The notes beneath the pieces are model-generated. The model was not told the origin of the DNA. It ran no database searches and worked only from the letters and a program-made list of their open reading frames with translations. A stretch of 61,593 nucleotides of DNA from Sphingobacteriales bacterium (lineage in GTDB: Bacteria > Bacteroidota > Bacteroidia > UKL13-3): NCBI GenBank assembly GCA_021298155.1, contig JAJTEN010000008.1, positions 1-61,593 of the forward strand, written 5' to 3'. How positions within the stretch are numbered: position 1 is the first letter of the stretch; each line of letters starts with the position of its first letter. Below are positions 17,204 to 26,687 of the stretch, in pieces. Position numbers and translations under genes: made by a program.

Positions 17204-20200
17204 ATGAGAACAATTCTACTTTCTATTTTCGGTTTATTTATGGTAATGGGTGTTCAAGCTCAGAGCATAAGAGGAAAATTAACCGATAGTAAATCAGAGC
17301 CATTGATAGGCGCAACGATAATAGTTGAAGGTACTAAAAGTGGAGCACAATCAGATCTAAATGGTGATTTCGTAATCAACGGATTGAATCCTGGTAAATA
17401 TCGCCTGCGTTTTCAATATGTAGGGATGAAAAACGAATTCAAAAATGTTGAATTAGCAGCGGGTCAGAATTTGGTATTGAATCTTACATTAAAAATAGAC
17501 GAGAATCAATTAGATGAGGCCGTTGTAGTAGGTTATGGAACCCAAACAAAAAGAGAAATTACCACAGCTATTTCTAAAATTGGGCAAAAAGAGTTAAATG
17601 ATTTACCTGTTCAAAGTTTTGAGCAAGCCTTGCAAGGTAAATTGGCTGGTGTTGCCGTTACACAGGGTAGTGGTTTAGCAGGATCTCCGAGTATTATTCG
17701 TATTAGGGGTATATCTTCTATCTCTGCTGGTGGTGATCCACTTTATGTGGTTGATGGTATACCAATGACCCAAGATTACAGTACTTTTGGTAATGCAGGA
17801 GGGGCAAACTTTAATCCTTTAGCAACGATTAATCCGAATGATATTGAGAGTATAGAAGTATTAAAAGATGCAGCTGCAACATCAATATATGGTTCAAGGG
17901 GTGCCAATGGCGTAATATTAATAACAACAAAAAGAGCCGGTAAAGGGAAGACCCGTGTAACATACACGGCACAAATGGGTTTTTCAACGCCTTCAGCAAA
18001 ACCAAGATTAGTTGGCCGCGATGAATTGCTTAATTTAATGGAGGAGGCATGGATTAATGATGGGAATACAGGCAAGCCAGATTTTAGTAAATTTGGTATC
18101 AATAATATGACTTGGGATGAAGCCAGAAATCACAATACAGACTGGTATAATGAGTTAACCCAAGTTGGTGTAAAAAATCAACACGATTTAACTCTTTCAA
18201 AAGGTTGGGATAAAGTATCATTATATTCTAGTTTATCATACAATAAAAATGAAACTTTTATTAGAGGTAATTCGTACGATAAAGTTTCAGGTAGAATAAA
18301 TTTAGACTACCAAATTTCGAAAAAATTGAAAATGCAGGTAGGAACATCCTTCACTAACGCTGATAACAATCGCGTATACAGCGGATGGAGTGGTGGATAC
18401 GGTTTGTTGATGTCTTCTGCTTTGCCATTCTATCCGGTACGTAACCCGGATGGCAGTTATTTTTTGTTTAATAACTCTGATGCAGGTTTTAGAACCAATC
18501 CAATCATGATGATGGAGCAATTTAAATGGGTAACCAATGAACAAAGAACGATTGGAAACATCGCATTTGATTATGATATTACAAATAATTTAAAAGCAAG
18601 AGTTCAGGCAAATTACGACTATCAGCATATTTCAGATGATCAGTTTGCTCCTCAAGAACTAACTCGGGCAACTGGTTCAGATACCACTTCAATTGGTACT
18701 AAGAATTTCCGCTATACCAATAATTTCAATTATTTAGCACAACTGTCTTACAAATATGAAATTAACAAATTAAATAAATTAGATATTGTTGGCGGTTTTG
18801 AGCGTCAGCAATCAATTACACAAGGATTTAACATTGTGGAGCGCAATGCTACCGGATTTGTAGCTGATGGCAGAAAAACAGATAATAATTTAAAGAACTA
18901 TATTGTGCCAAGCGAGTGGAAATTTGAGCGATTCTTCGGTAGAATTAATTTCAATAGCAAATACAAATACTTTTTAAATTTTGCATTTAGTTACGATGGT
19001 TCTTCGAGATTTGGAGATAACCAAAGATATGGTTTTTTCCCTTCAGTATCTGGAGGTTGGTTGTTAAATGAAGAAAGATTTTTAGAGGATTTTAAAAAAC
19101 TATCTTTACTCAAATTGCGTGCGTCATATGGTAGGTCTGGTAATTCAGATTTTGATCCGAATGCGCGATATGGATTTTTTCAGGCAAATTCTGCCATCTC
19201 TTACAATGGCAATCCAACCTTGTACCCAACCCAATTGGAAAATCCAAATTTAAGATGGGAGACCTCATGGACCTTCAATACGGGATTGGACTTTGCTTTT
19301 TTCAATAACAAAATCTCAGGAACATTGGATTTTTATGATAAACGTACAACAGATGTGATCATGAATCTAAACCTTGATCCATCTGTAGGATTTGGCAATT
19401 ATTACGATAATGTGGGTGCTATTAGAAACTACGGAGCTGAATTTAGTTTGAGGGCAAATTTAGTTAGAAACTCGAAGTTTACTTGGAGTGTAATGGCTAA
19501 TATAGCTAGAAACTTTAATGAAATAACTAGTACAGGTGCTTATACTGAGGAAGCAGTAAGTGGTGGAACAAATGATACAAGGGTTGTATTGGGCATGCCT
19601 GTTGGAACCTATTATTTGGTGAGGTTTTCTCATGTAGACCCAGCCACTGGACGTCCGGTATACCTCGATAAAGACGGCAATCAAACCCTTACTTGGAGTG
19701 CGAACAACAGGGTGCCTGTAGGTAGTATTCTTCCAAAAGCAGTGGGTGGTTTTACCAATAATTTTAAGTATAAAAATTGGGATTTAAGCTTATTATTTGT
19801 GTATCAAATTGGAGGTAATATTTATGATGCCTCAGCTAAGCGTCAGTTAGGCGTTATGAGTTTCTGGAACTCTCGTCCTGAGATTGGAGATAGATGGAGA
19901 GAGCCCGGCGATGTTGCCGCATTTCCGCGTCTTACTTTAGATGCTTCAACATATGGTTTACCAGATTATTGGCAATATAATACACCAATGTGGTTGTATG
20001 ATGCGAGCTTCTTACGATTAAGGAATGTAACCGTAGGATATAATTTACCAGAAAAATGGGCGAAAAAAGCAAAGATGTCGAGTACAAGAATTGCCATTAT
20101 TTGCACGAACCTATTTGTATTTACAAACTATCCAGGTTTAGATCCAGAAATTGCTAGAGATGGTGAAGGGAATATCAATACCTCGAGAAATATGCAATCT

Positions 20201-20269
20201 CAAGGAACCTATTACCTCAATGCACCGCAAGAACGCACTTATAATTTTCAATTAACGGCTACTTTCTAA
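17204..20269 (+). CDS. SusC/RagA-family TonB-dependent outer-membrane transporter
   Basis: A 1021-residue protein with a signal peptide (to AQ, residue 20), a carboxypeptidase-regulatory-like domain (about 21-98), a TonB box region VVVGYGTQ (107-114), a plug (LQGKLAGV, IRIRGISS, YVVDGIP at 181-187) and a 22-strand type barrel ending in an aromatic residue (TATF). It would import alpha-glucan oligosaccharides across the outer membrane using TonB energy. It is followed 10 bases later by SusD, its lid partner. The substrate is inferred from the adjacent GH13/GH31 genes. Confidence 0.95.
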   Translation: MRTILLSIFGLFMVMGVQAQSIRGKLTDSKSEPLIGATIIVEGTKSGAQSDLNGDFVINGLNPGKYRLRFQYVGMKNEFKNVELAAGQNLVLNLTLKIDENQLDEAVVVGYGTQTKREITTAISKIGQKELNDLPVQSFEQALQGKLAGVAVTQGSGLAGSPSIIRIRGISSISAGGDPLYVVDGIPMTQDYSTFGNAGGANFNPLATINPNDIESIEVLKDAAATSIYGSRGANGVILITTKRAGKGKTRVTYTAQMGFSTPSAKPRLVGRDELLNLMEEAWINDGNTGKPDFSKFGINNMTWDEARNHNTDWYNELTQVGVKNQHDLTLSKGWDKVSLYSSLSYNKNETFIRGNSYDKVSGRINLDYQISKKLKMQVGTSFTNADNNRVYSGWSGGYGLLMSSALPFYPVRNPDGSYFLFNNSDAGFRTNPIMMMEQFKWVTNEQRTIGNIAFDYDITNNLKARVQANYDYQHISDDQFAPQELTRATGSDTTSIGTKNFRYTNNFNYLAQLSYKYEINKLNKLDIVGGFERQQSITQGFNIVERNATGFVADGRKTDNNLKNYIVPSEWKFERFFGRINFNSKYKYFLNFAFSYDGSSRFGDNQRYGFFPSVSGGWLLNEERFLEDFKKLSLLKLRASYGRSGNSDFDPNARYGFFQANSAISYNGNPTLYPTQLENPNLRWETSWTFNTGLDFAFFNNKISGTLDFYDKRTTDVIMNLNLDPSVGFGNYYDNVGAIRNYGAEFSLRANLVRNSKFTWSVMANIARNFNEITSTGAYTEEAVSGGTNDTRVVLGMPVGTYYLVRFSHVDPATGRPVYLDKDGNQTLTWSANNRVPVGSILPKAVGGFTNNFKYKNWDLSLLFVYQIGGNIYDASAKRQLGVMSFWNSRPEIGDRWREPGDVAAFPRLTLDASTYGLPDYWQYNTPMWLYDASFLRLRNVTVGYNLPEKWAKKAKMSSTRIAIICTNLFVFTNYPGLDPEIARDGEGNINTSRNMQSQGTYYLNAPQERTYNFQLTATF

Positions 20270-20279
20270 TCGAATTAAA

Positions 20280-21689
20280 ATGAAAAAATTAATCCATAAA
20301 ATTTTAATAGGTACGATTGGTTTAATGATCGTTGCCTCATTTTCGGCTTGTGAAAAAAGCCTTGATGTAGAACCAGATCCATCTTTTGGTCTGGATCCAG
20401 CTGAAGCTATTAAGTCTTCAGAAGATATGCAAAAGCTATTAAACTCTTGTTATGATGCCTGTGCCAATATGATGGGAGGTCAATTTCAAGTTATATCAGA
20501 TTTATTGGGAGATGATGTTGCCAGACCACTTAATAATGATGGAAATACCACAGCTATTTTTAATAGGAGTGTTGCACAATTCAATGGCACATCAAATTCT
20601 GCTTATTCTCAGCCATACTTTACAATTTACAGGGTAAATGTGATGGATTTATATTACGATCAGGTAAACTTTTTGCCAGGTGAAAAAGAGCGTTTGCAAG
20701 GGGAGGCTGCCTTTTTGAGGGCTTTATGTCATTTTGAAACAGTAAAACTATGGGCGCAACCTGCCGGTTTTACCGCCGACAATAGTCATCTAGGCATTAT
20801 TGAGCGAACCAGAGCAAAAAATGAAGTAGTTTTAAGAACAAGTGTAGCCAGCAACTATGCATTAATTATTTCAGACCTGCAAAAAGCCATATCCCTTTTA
20901 CCGGTAAGCAATGGGGTTTATGCCAATAAAAATGCGGCAAAAGCCTTGCTTGCAAAAGTTTATTTTACTATGGGTAATTATGAAGCTGCATTACCTTTAT
21001 TAAATGAGGTAATTGGTTCAGGCTACAGTTTGAGTGATAGTTTAAATAGATTTTTAAGATCAGAAGTAGAAAGTGAGATTATCTTTGGTTTTGTTACAAC
21101 TAGTTCTGCCTATGATATTAATGCAAGAGGTGCAGGTTTTAAAGGAAGCTATAGAAACGACCTTAATCTGCCAACCATCGCTTTATCAAACGAGTTATAC
21201 AACTTATTGTCGGCCGATACGAGTGATAGAAGAAGAAAGTTTACTACGTTAATTAATCCTGGTCAAGCCAATGAGATAAAGGCCTCTACTAAGTTTAATC
21301 ACAATAATTTTGCAACACCTTATTTAACACTAACAGATATGTTGTTAATGCGTGCAGAGATATATGCTTTGCAGTCTAATGCGGCTTCAGCTATTCTTGA
21401 TCTTGGACTTATCGTTAAAAGAGCATATGGTGTTGCTAGCACGCGGTATATATCGCTTTCTGGTTTAAGCGGACAAGCTTTGATTGATGAAGTAAGGTTA
21501 CAAAGAAGACTAGAGATGCACCTCGAAGGTGATCGTACAATTCAATTGAAAAGAATTGGTGCTTTTCATGCACCATCATCAACCATTAGAAATGCGCCAT
21601 GGAAATGTCCGGGAATGGTACTTCAATTTCCATCATCAGCCGGAACGGTTCAAGGCTTTATATTTAATCCTGAGGGAGGATGTAACTAA
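20280..21689 (+). CDS. SusD/RagB-family glycan-binding lipoprotein
   Basis: A 469-residue outer-membrane lipoprotein with lipobox FSAC (Cys24) followed by EKSLDVEPD, typical of SusD. TPR-like helices (AEAAFLRAL-type segment, NKNAAKALLAKVYFTMGNY) and a C-terminal LQRRLEMHLEGDR segment fit the family. It forms the hinged lid over SusC and binds the imported glycan. Cotranscription with SusC is clear from spacing. Confidence 0.93.
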   Translation: MKKLIHKILIGTIGLMIVASFSACEKSLDVEPDPSFGLDPAEAIKSSEDMQKLLNSCYDACANMMGGQFQVISDLLGDDVARPLNNDGNTTAIFNRSVAQFNGTSNSAYSQPYFTIYRVNVMDLYYDQVNFLPGEKERLQGEAAFLRALCHFETVKLWAQPAGFTADNSHLGIIERTRAKNEVVLRTSVASNYALIISDLQKAISLLPVSNGVYANKNAAKALLAKVYFTMGNYEAALPLLNEVIGSGYSLSDSLNRFLRSEVESEIIFGFVTTSSAYDINARGAGFKGSYRNDLNLPTIALSNELYNLLSADTSDRRRKFTTLINPGQANEIKASTKFNHNNFATPYLTLTDMLLMRAEIYALQSNAASAILDLGLIVKRAYGVASTRYISLSGLSGQALIDEVRLQRRLEMHLEGDRTIQLKRIGAFHAPSSTIRNAPWKCPGMVLQFPSSAGTVQGFIFNPEGGCN

Positions 21690-21700
21690 AATAACTGAAT

Positions 21701-22219
21701 ATGAAAAAAATAAATTTATTTGGATTAATAATCCTAGTTATTGGAATTATCAGCATTGGCTGTAAAAAGCCTTACGACGACAGTAAAGAAGTTGCTACAC
21801 CTATTTCTTCGCCTGAGAAGATTGCGGCGGCATTGAGTGGCAGTTGGACAATGAACACGGCTATTCAAGTTGATGAAAAATCATTGGTAAAAGAATCCAT
21901 GAATATTGCCGATTTCCTTACCTCAGAATCAGGTCAGGTGCCAAATATTAGTTTCAATACTGTAGATAGTACATTTACAGTTGATACTGCAAGTTTGGTG
22001 CTTAATCTGTTTGTATTAAGTAATGGAAAATGGAGTTTTGATGACAATAGATATCCTTCTAAAATCATTTTAAAAGACTTAAATGGAAATGTGGCAAGTG
22101 AAGTATCAATTGGCAAAAACCTTCTTTCTCCGGCCCCCCAGCTAAATTTTGTGAACGCTGTGAGCTGTGGTGCTGAAAAAGCGATGTCGTATAGTATATC
22201 ATTCCTTAAAAATAACTAA
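21701..22219 (+). CDS. Accessory lipoprotein of the glucan locus, possibly lipocalin-like
   Basis: A 172-residue lipoprotein (Cys21 in SIGC). After a short linker it begins with IAAALSGSWTMNTA and continues with strands such as LSNGKWSFDD and YPSKIILKDL, a pattern seen in small beta-barrel (DUF5004/lipocalin-like) lipoproteins near SusCD pairs. The match is by pattern only. It lies 11 bases after SusD and 2 bases before the next gene, so it belongs to the operon. A surface glycan-binding or scaffolding role is inferred. Confidence 0.65.
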   Translation: MKKINLFGLIILVIGIISIGCKKPYDDSKEVATPISSPEKIAAALSGSWTMNTAIQVDEKSLVKESMNIADFLTSESGQVPNISFNTVDSTFTVDTASLVLNLFVLSNGKWSFDDNRYPSKIILKDLNGNVASEVSIGKNLLSPAPQLNFVNAVSCGAEKAMSYSISFLKNN

Positions 22220-22221
22220 TT

Positions 22222-23085
22222 ATGAAAAGTATATTAGCAACACTATTTATTTTATTTGCTTCTTATACAGGATTTGCTCAGGTTGCCTGGGTTGAACCTA
22301 AGAAGCCAGATGTTACTAAACCAGTTCGCATTTATTGTGATATTAGCAAGGCTACTGCCGCTACAGCTGATGCGATGAAATCTAACCCAGATGGGCCATA
22401 TTATATTTGGACATGGAAACCGGTAGAAGCTAGGGTTGATTCGTTGGTGAATGGAACGGGTGATAAGCCATGGAAAAGCAGTAATGAACGCTTAAAAATG
22501 ACCAAAGATGAGTCGAAAGGGGCTAATGTTTGGTACTACGAAATGGTTCCTACAGAATTTTATGGAGTAGACCCTGCGGTTGTTTATGCTCAGGGAATTA
22601 GCTTTTTAGTGAAGCCTAAAGATGGCGGTGGTTATGGCGATCCAGATGTAAAAACGGAAGACTTAAATTTAACCATTGATCCACCTTCAGTTGAAAGAGG
22701 CATATTGTATTCTATACCCAAAACCATGTTTGGCGATCAGATTACTACACTTATTTACGATAATCCAAATGAGCCAAAAGCTACTATGAAAAGTTTGAAT
22801 GATGGAGATGTGTATATGCATATTGTAGCCACAGCAAAGGATAGCTTGGGCACAACCATAGCACTTGAACCTAATAAGTTTTTTAAAGTAACGGATAATA
22901 CTAAACTTAAAATGAAACGCTTGTCTGATGGTCGTTTTAAAATCACGATGATTCCAAATCAGTTTTTGTCTGTGCCTGCAGGCTATACTTTATTTGATAT
23001 AGAGATCACTGTTAGAAAGAAAAACTATTCATCTGTTGCTGATCAAACCGACAAGAAAACCAAACTATTGTTTGGTTGTCAGTAA
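22222..23085 (+). CDS. Secreted beta-sandwich protein of the glucan locus
   Basis: A 287-residue protein with a signal peptide ending at FAQ and no lipobox or T9SS domain. It starts with AWVEPKKPDVTKPVRIYCD and has an LKMTKDESKGANVWYYEMVPTEFYGV segment followed by FLVKPKDGGGYGD. This layout (opening strand, N-terminal D, LKMT, xxFYGVP, FVFRxxDGS) is the same as in the N-terminal domain of the exported amylase at 14393. I infer an E-set-like binding domain, possibly for starch. The last part (about 160-287) is a second domain of unknown type. It is the last gene of the operon and is followed by a terminator. Confidence 0.65.
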   Translation: MKSILATLFILFASYTGFAQVAWVEPKKPDVTKPVRIYCDISKATAATADAMKSNPDGPYYIWTWKPVEARVDSLVNGTGDKPWKSSNERLKMTKDESKGANVWYYEMVPTEFYGVDPAVVYAQGISFLVKPKDGGGYGDPDVKTEDLNLTIDPPSVERGILYSIPKTMFGDQITTLIYDNPNEPKATMKSLNDGDVYMHIVATAKDSLGTTIALEPNKFFKVTDNTKLKMKRLSDGRFKITMIPNQFLSVPAGYTLFDIEITVRKKNYSSVADQTDKKTKLLFGCQ

Positions 23086-23106
23086 TCAGTGCAATTATTC
23101 TTTAGG

Positions 23107-23142
23107 AATCCCAACTTGTTGTAAAGCAAGTTGGGATTTTTT
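23107..23142 (+). terminator. Intrinsic terminator of the SusCD operon
   Basis: Arms AATCCCAACTTG (23107-23118) and CAAGTTGGGATT (23127-23138) with an 8-base loop and a following T-run. It lies 21 bases after the last stop codon and also faces the end of the convergent glycan operon. Confidence 0.9.
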
Positions 23143-23155
23143 ATTTACGTATAGG

Positions 23156-25747
23156 TTATTCGCTTTTTAACTCCCTTTGATCCGATAATTTCTGTTCTAT
23201 ATCTTTTAAAAGGGGCAATAAATTAGCACCAGATGGGAAGTATATTAATCCTCTTTTGGCATATTTTTCGGCTTTTTCGTATTGTTTGTCGGTAAAAAGG
23301 ATGTAGGCTAAAATCTCATGAATATTTTCATTTTGGGGCACATACGAAATAAATTGATTGGCATATTTCTCTGTTTCTTGTACTTGGTTTAGTTCAAAAC
23401 AAACTTTGCTGAGTGATTCAAGTACAAATAAATTAGCTGTATCTAAGGCGAGTGCATCTGTTAGTTTTTGTTTTGCTTTCACCCAATTAGATTCATTAAT
23501 ATATACCTTGGCTAGTTCGTAGTGTGTATTAAAAAAATAGGGATAAATGGCAATAGATTTTTCTAAATGCAACTTTGCTTTTTCTGTATACGCTAATGAT
23601 GTCTGCGGGCTGTTACTTTTTCCTGCGGTGTACAACAGATTTAATGCAAGTAAATGATTTGCTTGAGCCGAATTTTCTAAGTGTTTACTATCGCTCTGCA
23701 TAAGCGTTATAGGATCTTTCCATTCAAAATTTCTTGCTATACTTTTTGATCCAAAAACAAACACGATTACAATTACAATGTATTCTGTAAAAGTTGGCTT
23801 TTTAAAGTTTAATTGGGGTTTAATAGAAATAAATAATGCTGCAAAAAAAACGCAGAAACCCGCAGATGCAGTAAATGCTAATCGCTCACCAACCATACCA
23901 GCAACTAATTCAATATAATTACTAAACAAGAAAATACACGTTAAGTACCATAATAAACCAATATATATTGCCTTCTGTTTATGTCCAAATTTTACTAATA
24001 AAACCAATAGAAGAATATGGAGCAGAACGGCTATCCAGACCGATAGATCATTTATATGTGCGGTTTGTATCTTCGCATATCCATAATAAAAGGAAAGCTC
24101 ATAGGGGAAAATCATAAGCTTAAGATATTCACCTAAAGTAACGAGCCCAGTAGCAATTTTTTCTATGGTTGTATGCTCAGCAACTAAAGTATTTTCTATA
24201 TAGTTTAGTGCTCTACCTTCTTTAATTTTTGTAGGTTTGTTATTTTCAGTTATTGTGGTCTTTGCTGAATTAATTTCTGTAGGTTCAAAGGCGGAAATTG
24301 TGCTATGTATTATTGATGAGTTAGTTTTTTGGTTAAAGCTGCTAATTAGCAAGGGTGAAAGTGCAAAAAGCACCACTGTAATATGGTTGAAAAAATGAGG
24401 TCTTAGCTTATTTAGATAAGATTGTGCTAAGTATAAAATGGAAATTAGGAGCAGAATTACTTGGTAAATGGGTATGCTAAAAAAGAAGAAACTTACACTA
24501 ATTGACAGGATAGCAATTAGTAATCCAAATATTGGTTTTTTATGTGTAACGATATAAAAAATTAAGATTTGAAATAAAATTAGTATTTCAACAAGTTTTT
24601 CACTCAGTAGGAAGAATGATAGTAGTGCAATTGTTATTGAAATTATGATTTTCCAATCTTTAGTTTTCGCTGTGTAAAGCTGAAATCCAAGGTATCCTGC
24701 ATAAATGAGTGTTACTGATGAAGCTTCATCATCTAAAAAATAACAAGATAATATCGCATTGAATAACAGTAATAAATAAGAAACACTACATTTCTGTTGG
24801 ATGCTAAATAAGATTATACATAAAAGTGAAATATAAAGTAATACAACTTCATTTAAATAGATTCCACAAAGAAAAAGAAGTATAGCTGATATATGAAGCG
24901 TTGTTCTTGATTTTAAAATTATCAACAAGCGATTTAGGTGTTCGGGGTGTTTAAATAAATACAAAATAACATAGATGCCAAAGAAAGTGATATTTGTTAG
25001 GCTAAAAATAATGATCCACTGGGATAAGATAAAATCAGCAACAATAAAAGAAGCGGGTATAGTTAAACCAATACATGCAATTATACTATTTTTAACACGC
25101 GAAGGATTTACAAGGTATGTAACCAGTGGGAATACAATAACAAGTGGGTAAACAGACTTTTTTGCAAGGAGTGCTATTGGAAAAAAAACAAGAAATAATG
25201 CAAGCTGTTTCCAGCTTGTATGCTTACTAAAGGAATATAATCCAATACCGCTAATCATAGCAAATAGAAAAGCCAATATTTCATCTCTATTTTTTATGCT
25301 AGCAACAACTTCTGTGTGAATTGGATGTACAGCAAAGATAGAAGCTGCAATGATAGGTATCCAATAATGGTCTGATCCAAACCAGCTTAGCAATAGGTGA
25401 AAAAATAAACAGACACTAATTAAATAGAGTATTAAATTAATGAAGTGACTAATAAATGGGCGCTCCCCAAATAATTGATGTTCTATGGCAAAGGTGATGT
25501 GTGTGATTGGCCGGTAGCCAAAAATAATATCACTGTTATTACTATAGTAACTATTAGTTATGATGTCTTTAATTCCCGCAAATCCTTTGGATGTATATTT
25601 GTGATTTTGCGTAACTAGGTCATCATCCATATTGTATTCATTTTGCAAGGTGTTGCCAAATGCAAAAAGTACAAGCAGAGATAAAACAATATATATTGTC
25701 TTTAATCTGGGAGCCGAACTATTTATAGGATAATTTAATTGAGTCAT
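23156..25747 (-). CDS. TMTC-like polytopic GT-C membrane protein with C-terminal TPR repeats
   Basis: An 863-residue inner-membrane protein. The N-terminal part shows the TMTC/PMT-type pattern: Asp-rich loop NMDDD (39-43), YRPIT (79-83), and HPIHTEVVAS followed by NRDEILAF (141-160). Many TM segments follow, with an unusually long hydrophobic stretch at about 200-470. From about 690 there are TPR-like repeats (LYTAGKSN, AKVYINESNWVKAKQKLTDA, YILFTDKQYEKAEKYA). Eukaryotic TMTCs transfer mannose from a lipid carrier to proteins; bacterial relatives are mostly uncharacterised. As the last gene of the glycan operon it may transfer a lipid-linked sugar to glycan or protein. Confidence 0.75.
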   Translation of the reverse strand: MTQLNYPINSSAPRLKTIYIVLSLLVLFAFGNTLQNEYNMDDDLVTQNHKYTSKGFAGIKDIITNSYYSNNSDIIFGYRPITHITFAIEHQLFGERPFISHFINLILYLISVCLFFHLLLSWFGSDHYWIPIIAASIFAVHPIHTEVVASIKNRDEILAFLFAMISGIGLYSFSKHTSWKQLALFLVFFPIALLAKKSVYPLVIVFPLVTYLVNPSRVKNSIIACIGLTIPASFIVADFILSQWIIIFSLTNITFFGIYVILYLFKHPEHLNRLLIILKSRTTLHISAILLFLCGIYLNEVVLLYISLLCIILFSIQQKCSVSYLLLLFNAILSCYFLDDEASSVTLIYAGYLGFQLYTAKTKDWKIIISITIALLSFFLLSEKLVEILILFQILIFYIVTHKKPIFGLLIAILSISVSFFFFSIPIYQVILLLISILYLAQSYLNKLRPHFFNHITVVLFALSPLLISSFNQKTNSSIIHSTISAFEPTEINSAKTTITENNKPTKIKEGRALNYIENTLVAEHTTIEKIATGLVTLGEYLKLMIFPYELSFYYGYAKIQTAHINDLSVWIAVLLHILLLVLLVKFGHKQKAIYIGLLWYLTCIFLFSNYIELVAGMVGERLAFTASAGFCVFFAALFISIKPQLNFKKPTFTEYIVIVIVFVFGSKSIARNFEWKDPITLMQSDSKHLENSAQANHLLALNLLYTAGKSNSPQTSLAYTEKAKLHLEKSIAIYPYFFNTHYELAKVYINESNWVKAKQKLTDALALDTANLFVLESLSKVCFELNQVQETEKYANQFISYVPQNENIHEILAYILFTDKQYEKAEKYAKRGLIYFPSGANLLPLLKDIEQKLSDQRELKSE

Positions 25748-25766
25748 GCATTATATTGTTTAAAAA

Positions 25767-26666
25767 TCAATCAAATAACCTTTTAACTTTCCACAATAGA
25801 AAATCAAAATAACTTGATAGTTGATACCACGTTACATCTGTTTTTTTGAAGGCATAATCATGTTTGTATTTGCGCAATTCGTTGATATAAAACAGGTAGT
25901 ATGGATGAAAGATAGAGTTAGTTTTTGAAAATTCGCGTAGGCTTAAATTTGCGAAGTGAATGAATACGATGGGATATTTGCCATTTATAACTAGGTTCAT
26001 TTTATCTCCTTTTAATTCATAATTCATGCTATTCCATCCTGCTAGGTTGCAACCTTTGTGTTTAATAACAAGAATGTTTTCAAACTTTATTGGTAGTAGG
26101 TCGAGGTACTTTTGGTCATCAAACATACCCCTTGATGTACTTTTGGTTATTTTATATAAACAGCATTTAGACCACCAGTGAAGGATCTCATTCGCTTGCT
26201 TGTTGGCTCCCAAAAATCCGGCATTATATAAACCCACTTTAAAATTTGCTTCAAGCCAATTTTGATTATTATTAGGTTCAGCAGGATAAAAATGTGGACT
26301 TAGTAAAATCTTGTAATTGTTTAATGCATCAAATAAAAAGCTCGGATCAGTATAAAAGAAAGTATCATTATCTACATAAATTACTTTTTCATATTTATGT
26401 AGCAGTTGAATTAACCAAATAGGCTTTAAAGCCCATCTAAGCTTATCTTTGTTTCTATGATATTTGTTAATTATAGCCAGACCATTACTATCCGTAATCG
26501 CAGTTAAATTAGAAATCAAAACATCTTTTTTATTAGTATATATTGAACAATCTAATTCATCTACAATCAAAATAGCTAGTTGATATCCAAATTTATTTAA
26601 ACTATCTGCCAATGCAAATGATTTAAATAAATGAGAGCGGGTTGATATGGTGCAGAATATTGACAA
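25767..26666 (-). CDS. GT-A type glycosyltransferase (DxD motif)
   Basis: A 299-residue cytoplasmic protein with a TTG start; an in-frame stop lies two codons upstream and no ATG is available. It has an N-terminal nucleotide-binding strand (FCTISTRSHLFKSFALADSL) and a VIYVDNDTFFYTDPS segment whose DND is the metal/nucleotide-sugar motif, as in GT8-like transferases. NAGFLGANK and MFDDQKYLD fit acceptor-side motifs of the same fold. The sugar is unknown. It lies 21 bases after the upstream transferase gene. Confidence 0.75.
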   Translation of the reverse strand: MSIFCTISTRSHLFKSFALADSLNKFGYQLAILIVDELDCSIYTNKKDVLISNLTAITDSNGLAIINKYHRNKDKLRWALKPIWLIQLLHKYEKVIYVDNDTFFYTDPSFLFDALNNYKILLSPHFYPAEPNNNQNWLEANFKVGLYNAGFLGANKQANEILHWWSKCCLYKITKSTSRGMFDDQKYLDLLPIKFENILVIKHKGCNLAGWNSMNYELKGDKMNLVINGKYPIVFIHFANLSLREFSKTNSIFHPYYLFYINELRKYKHDYAFKKTDVTWYQLSSYFDFLLWKVKRLFD

Positions 26667-26687
26667 AGCTCAAAAAATAGTAAATTA

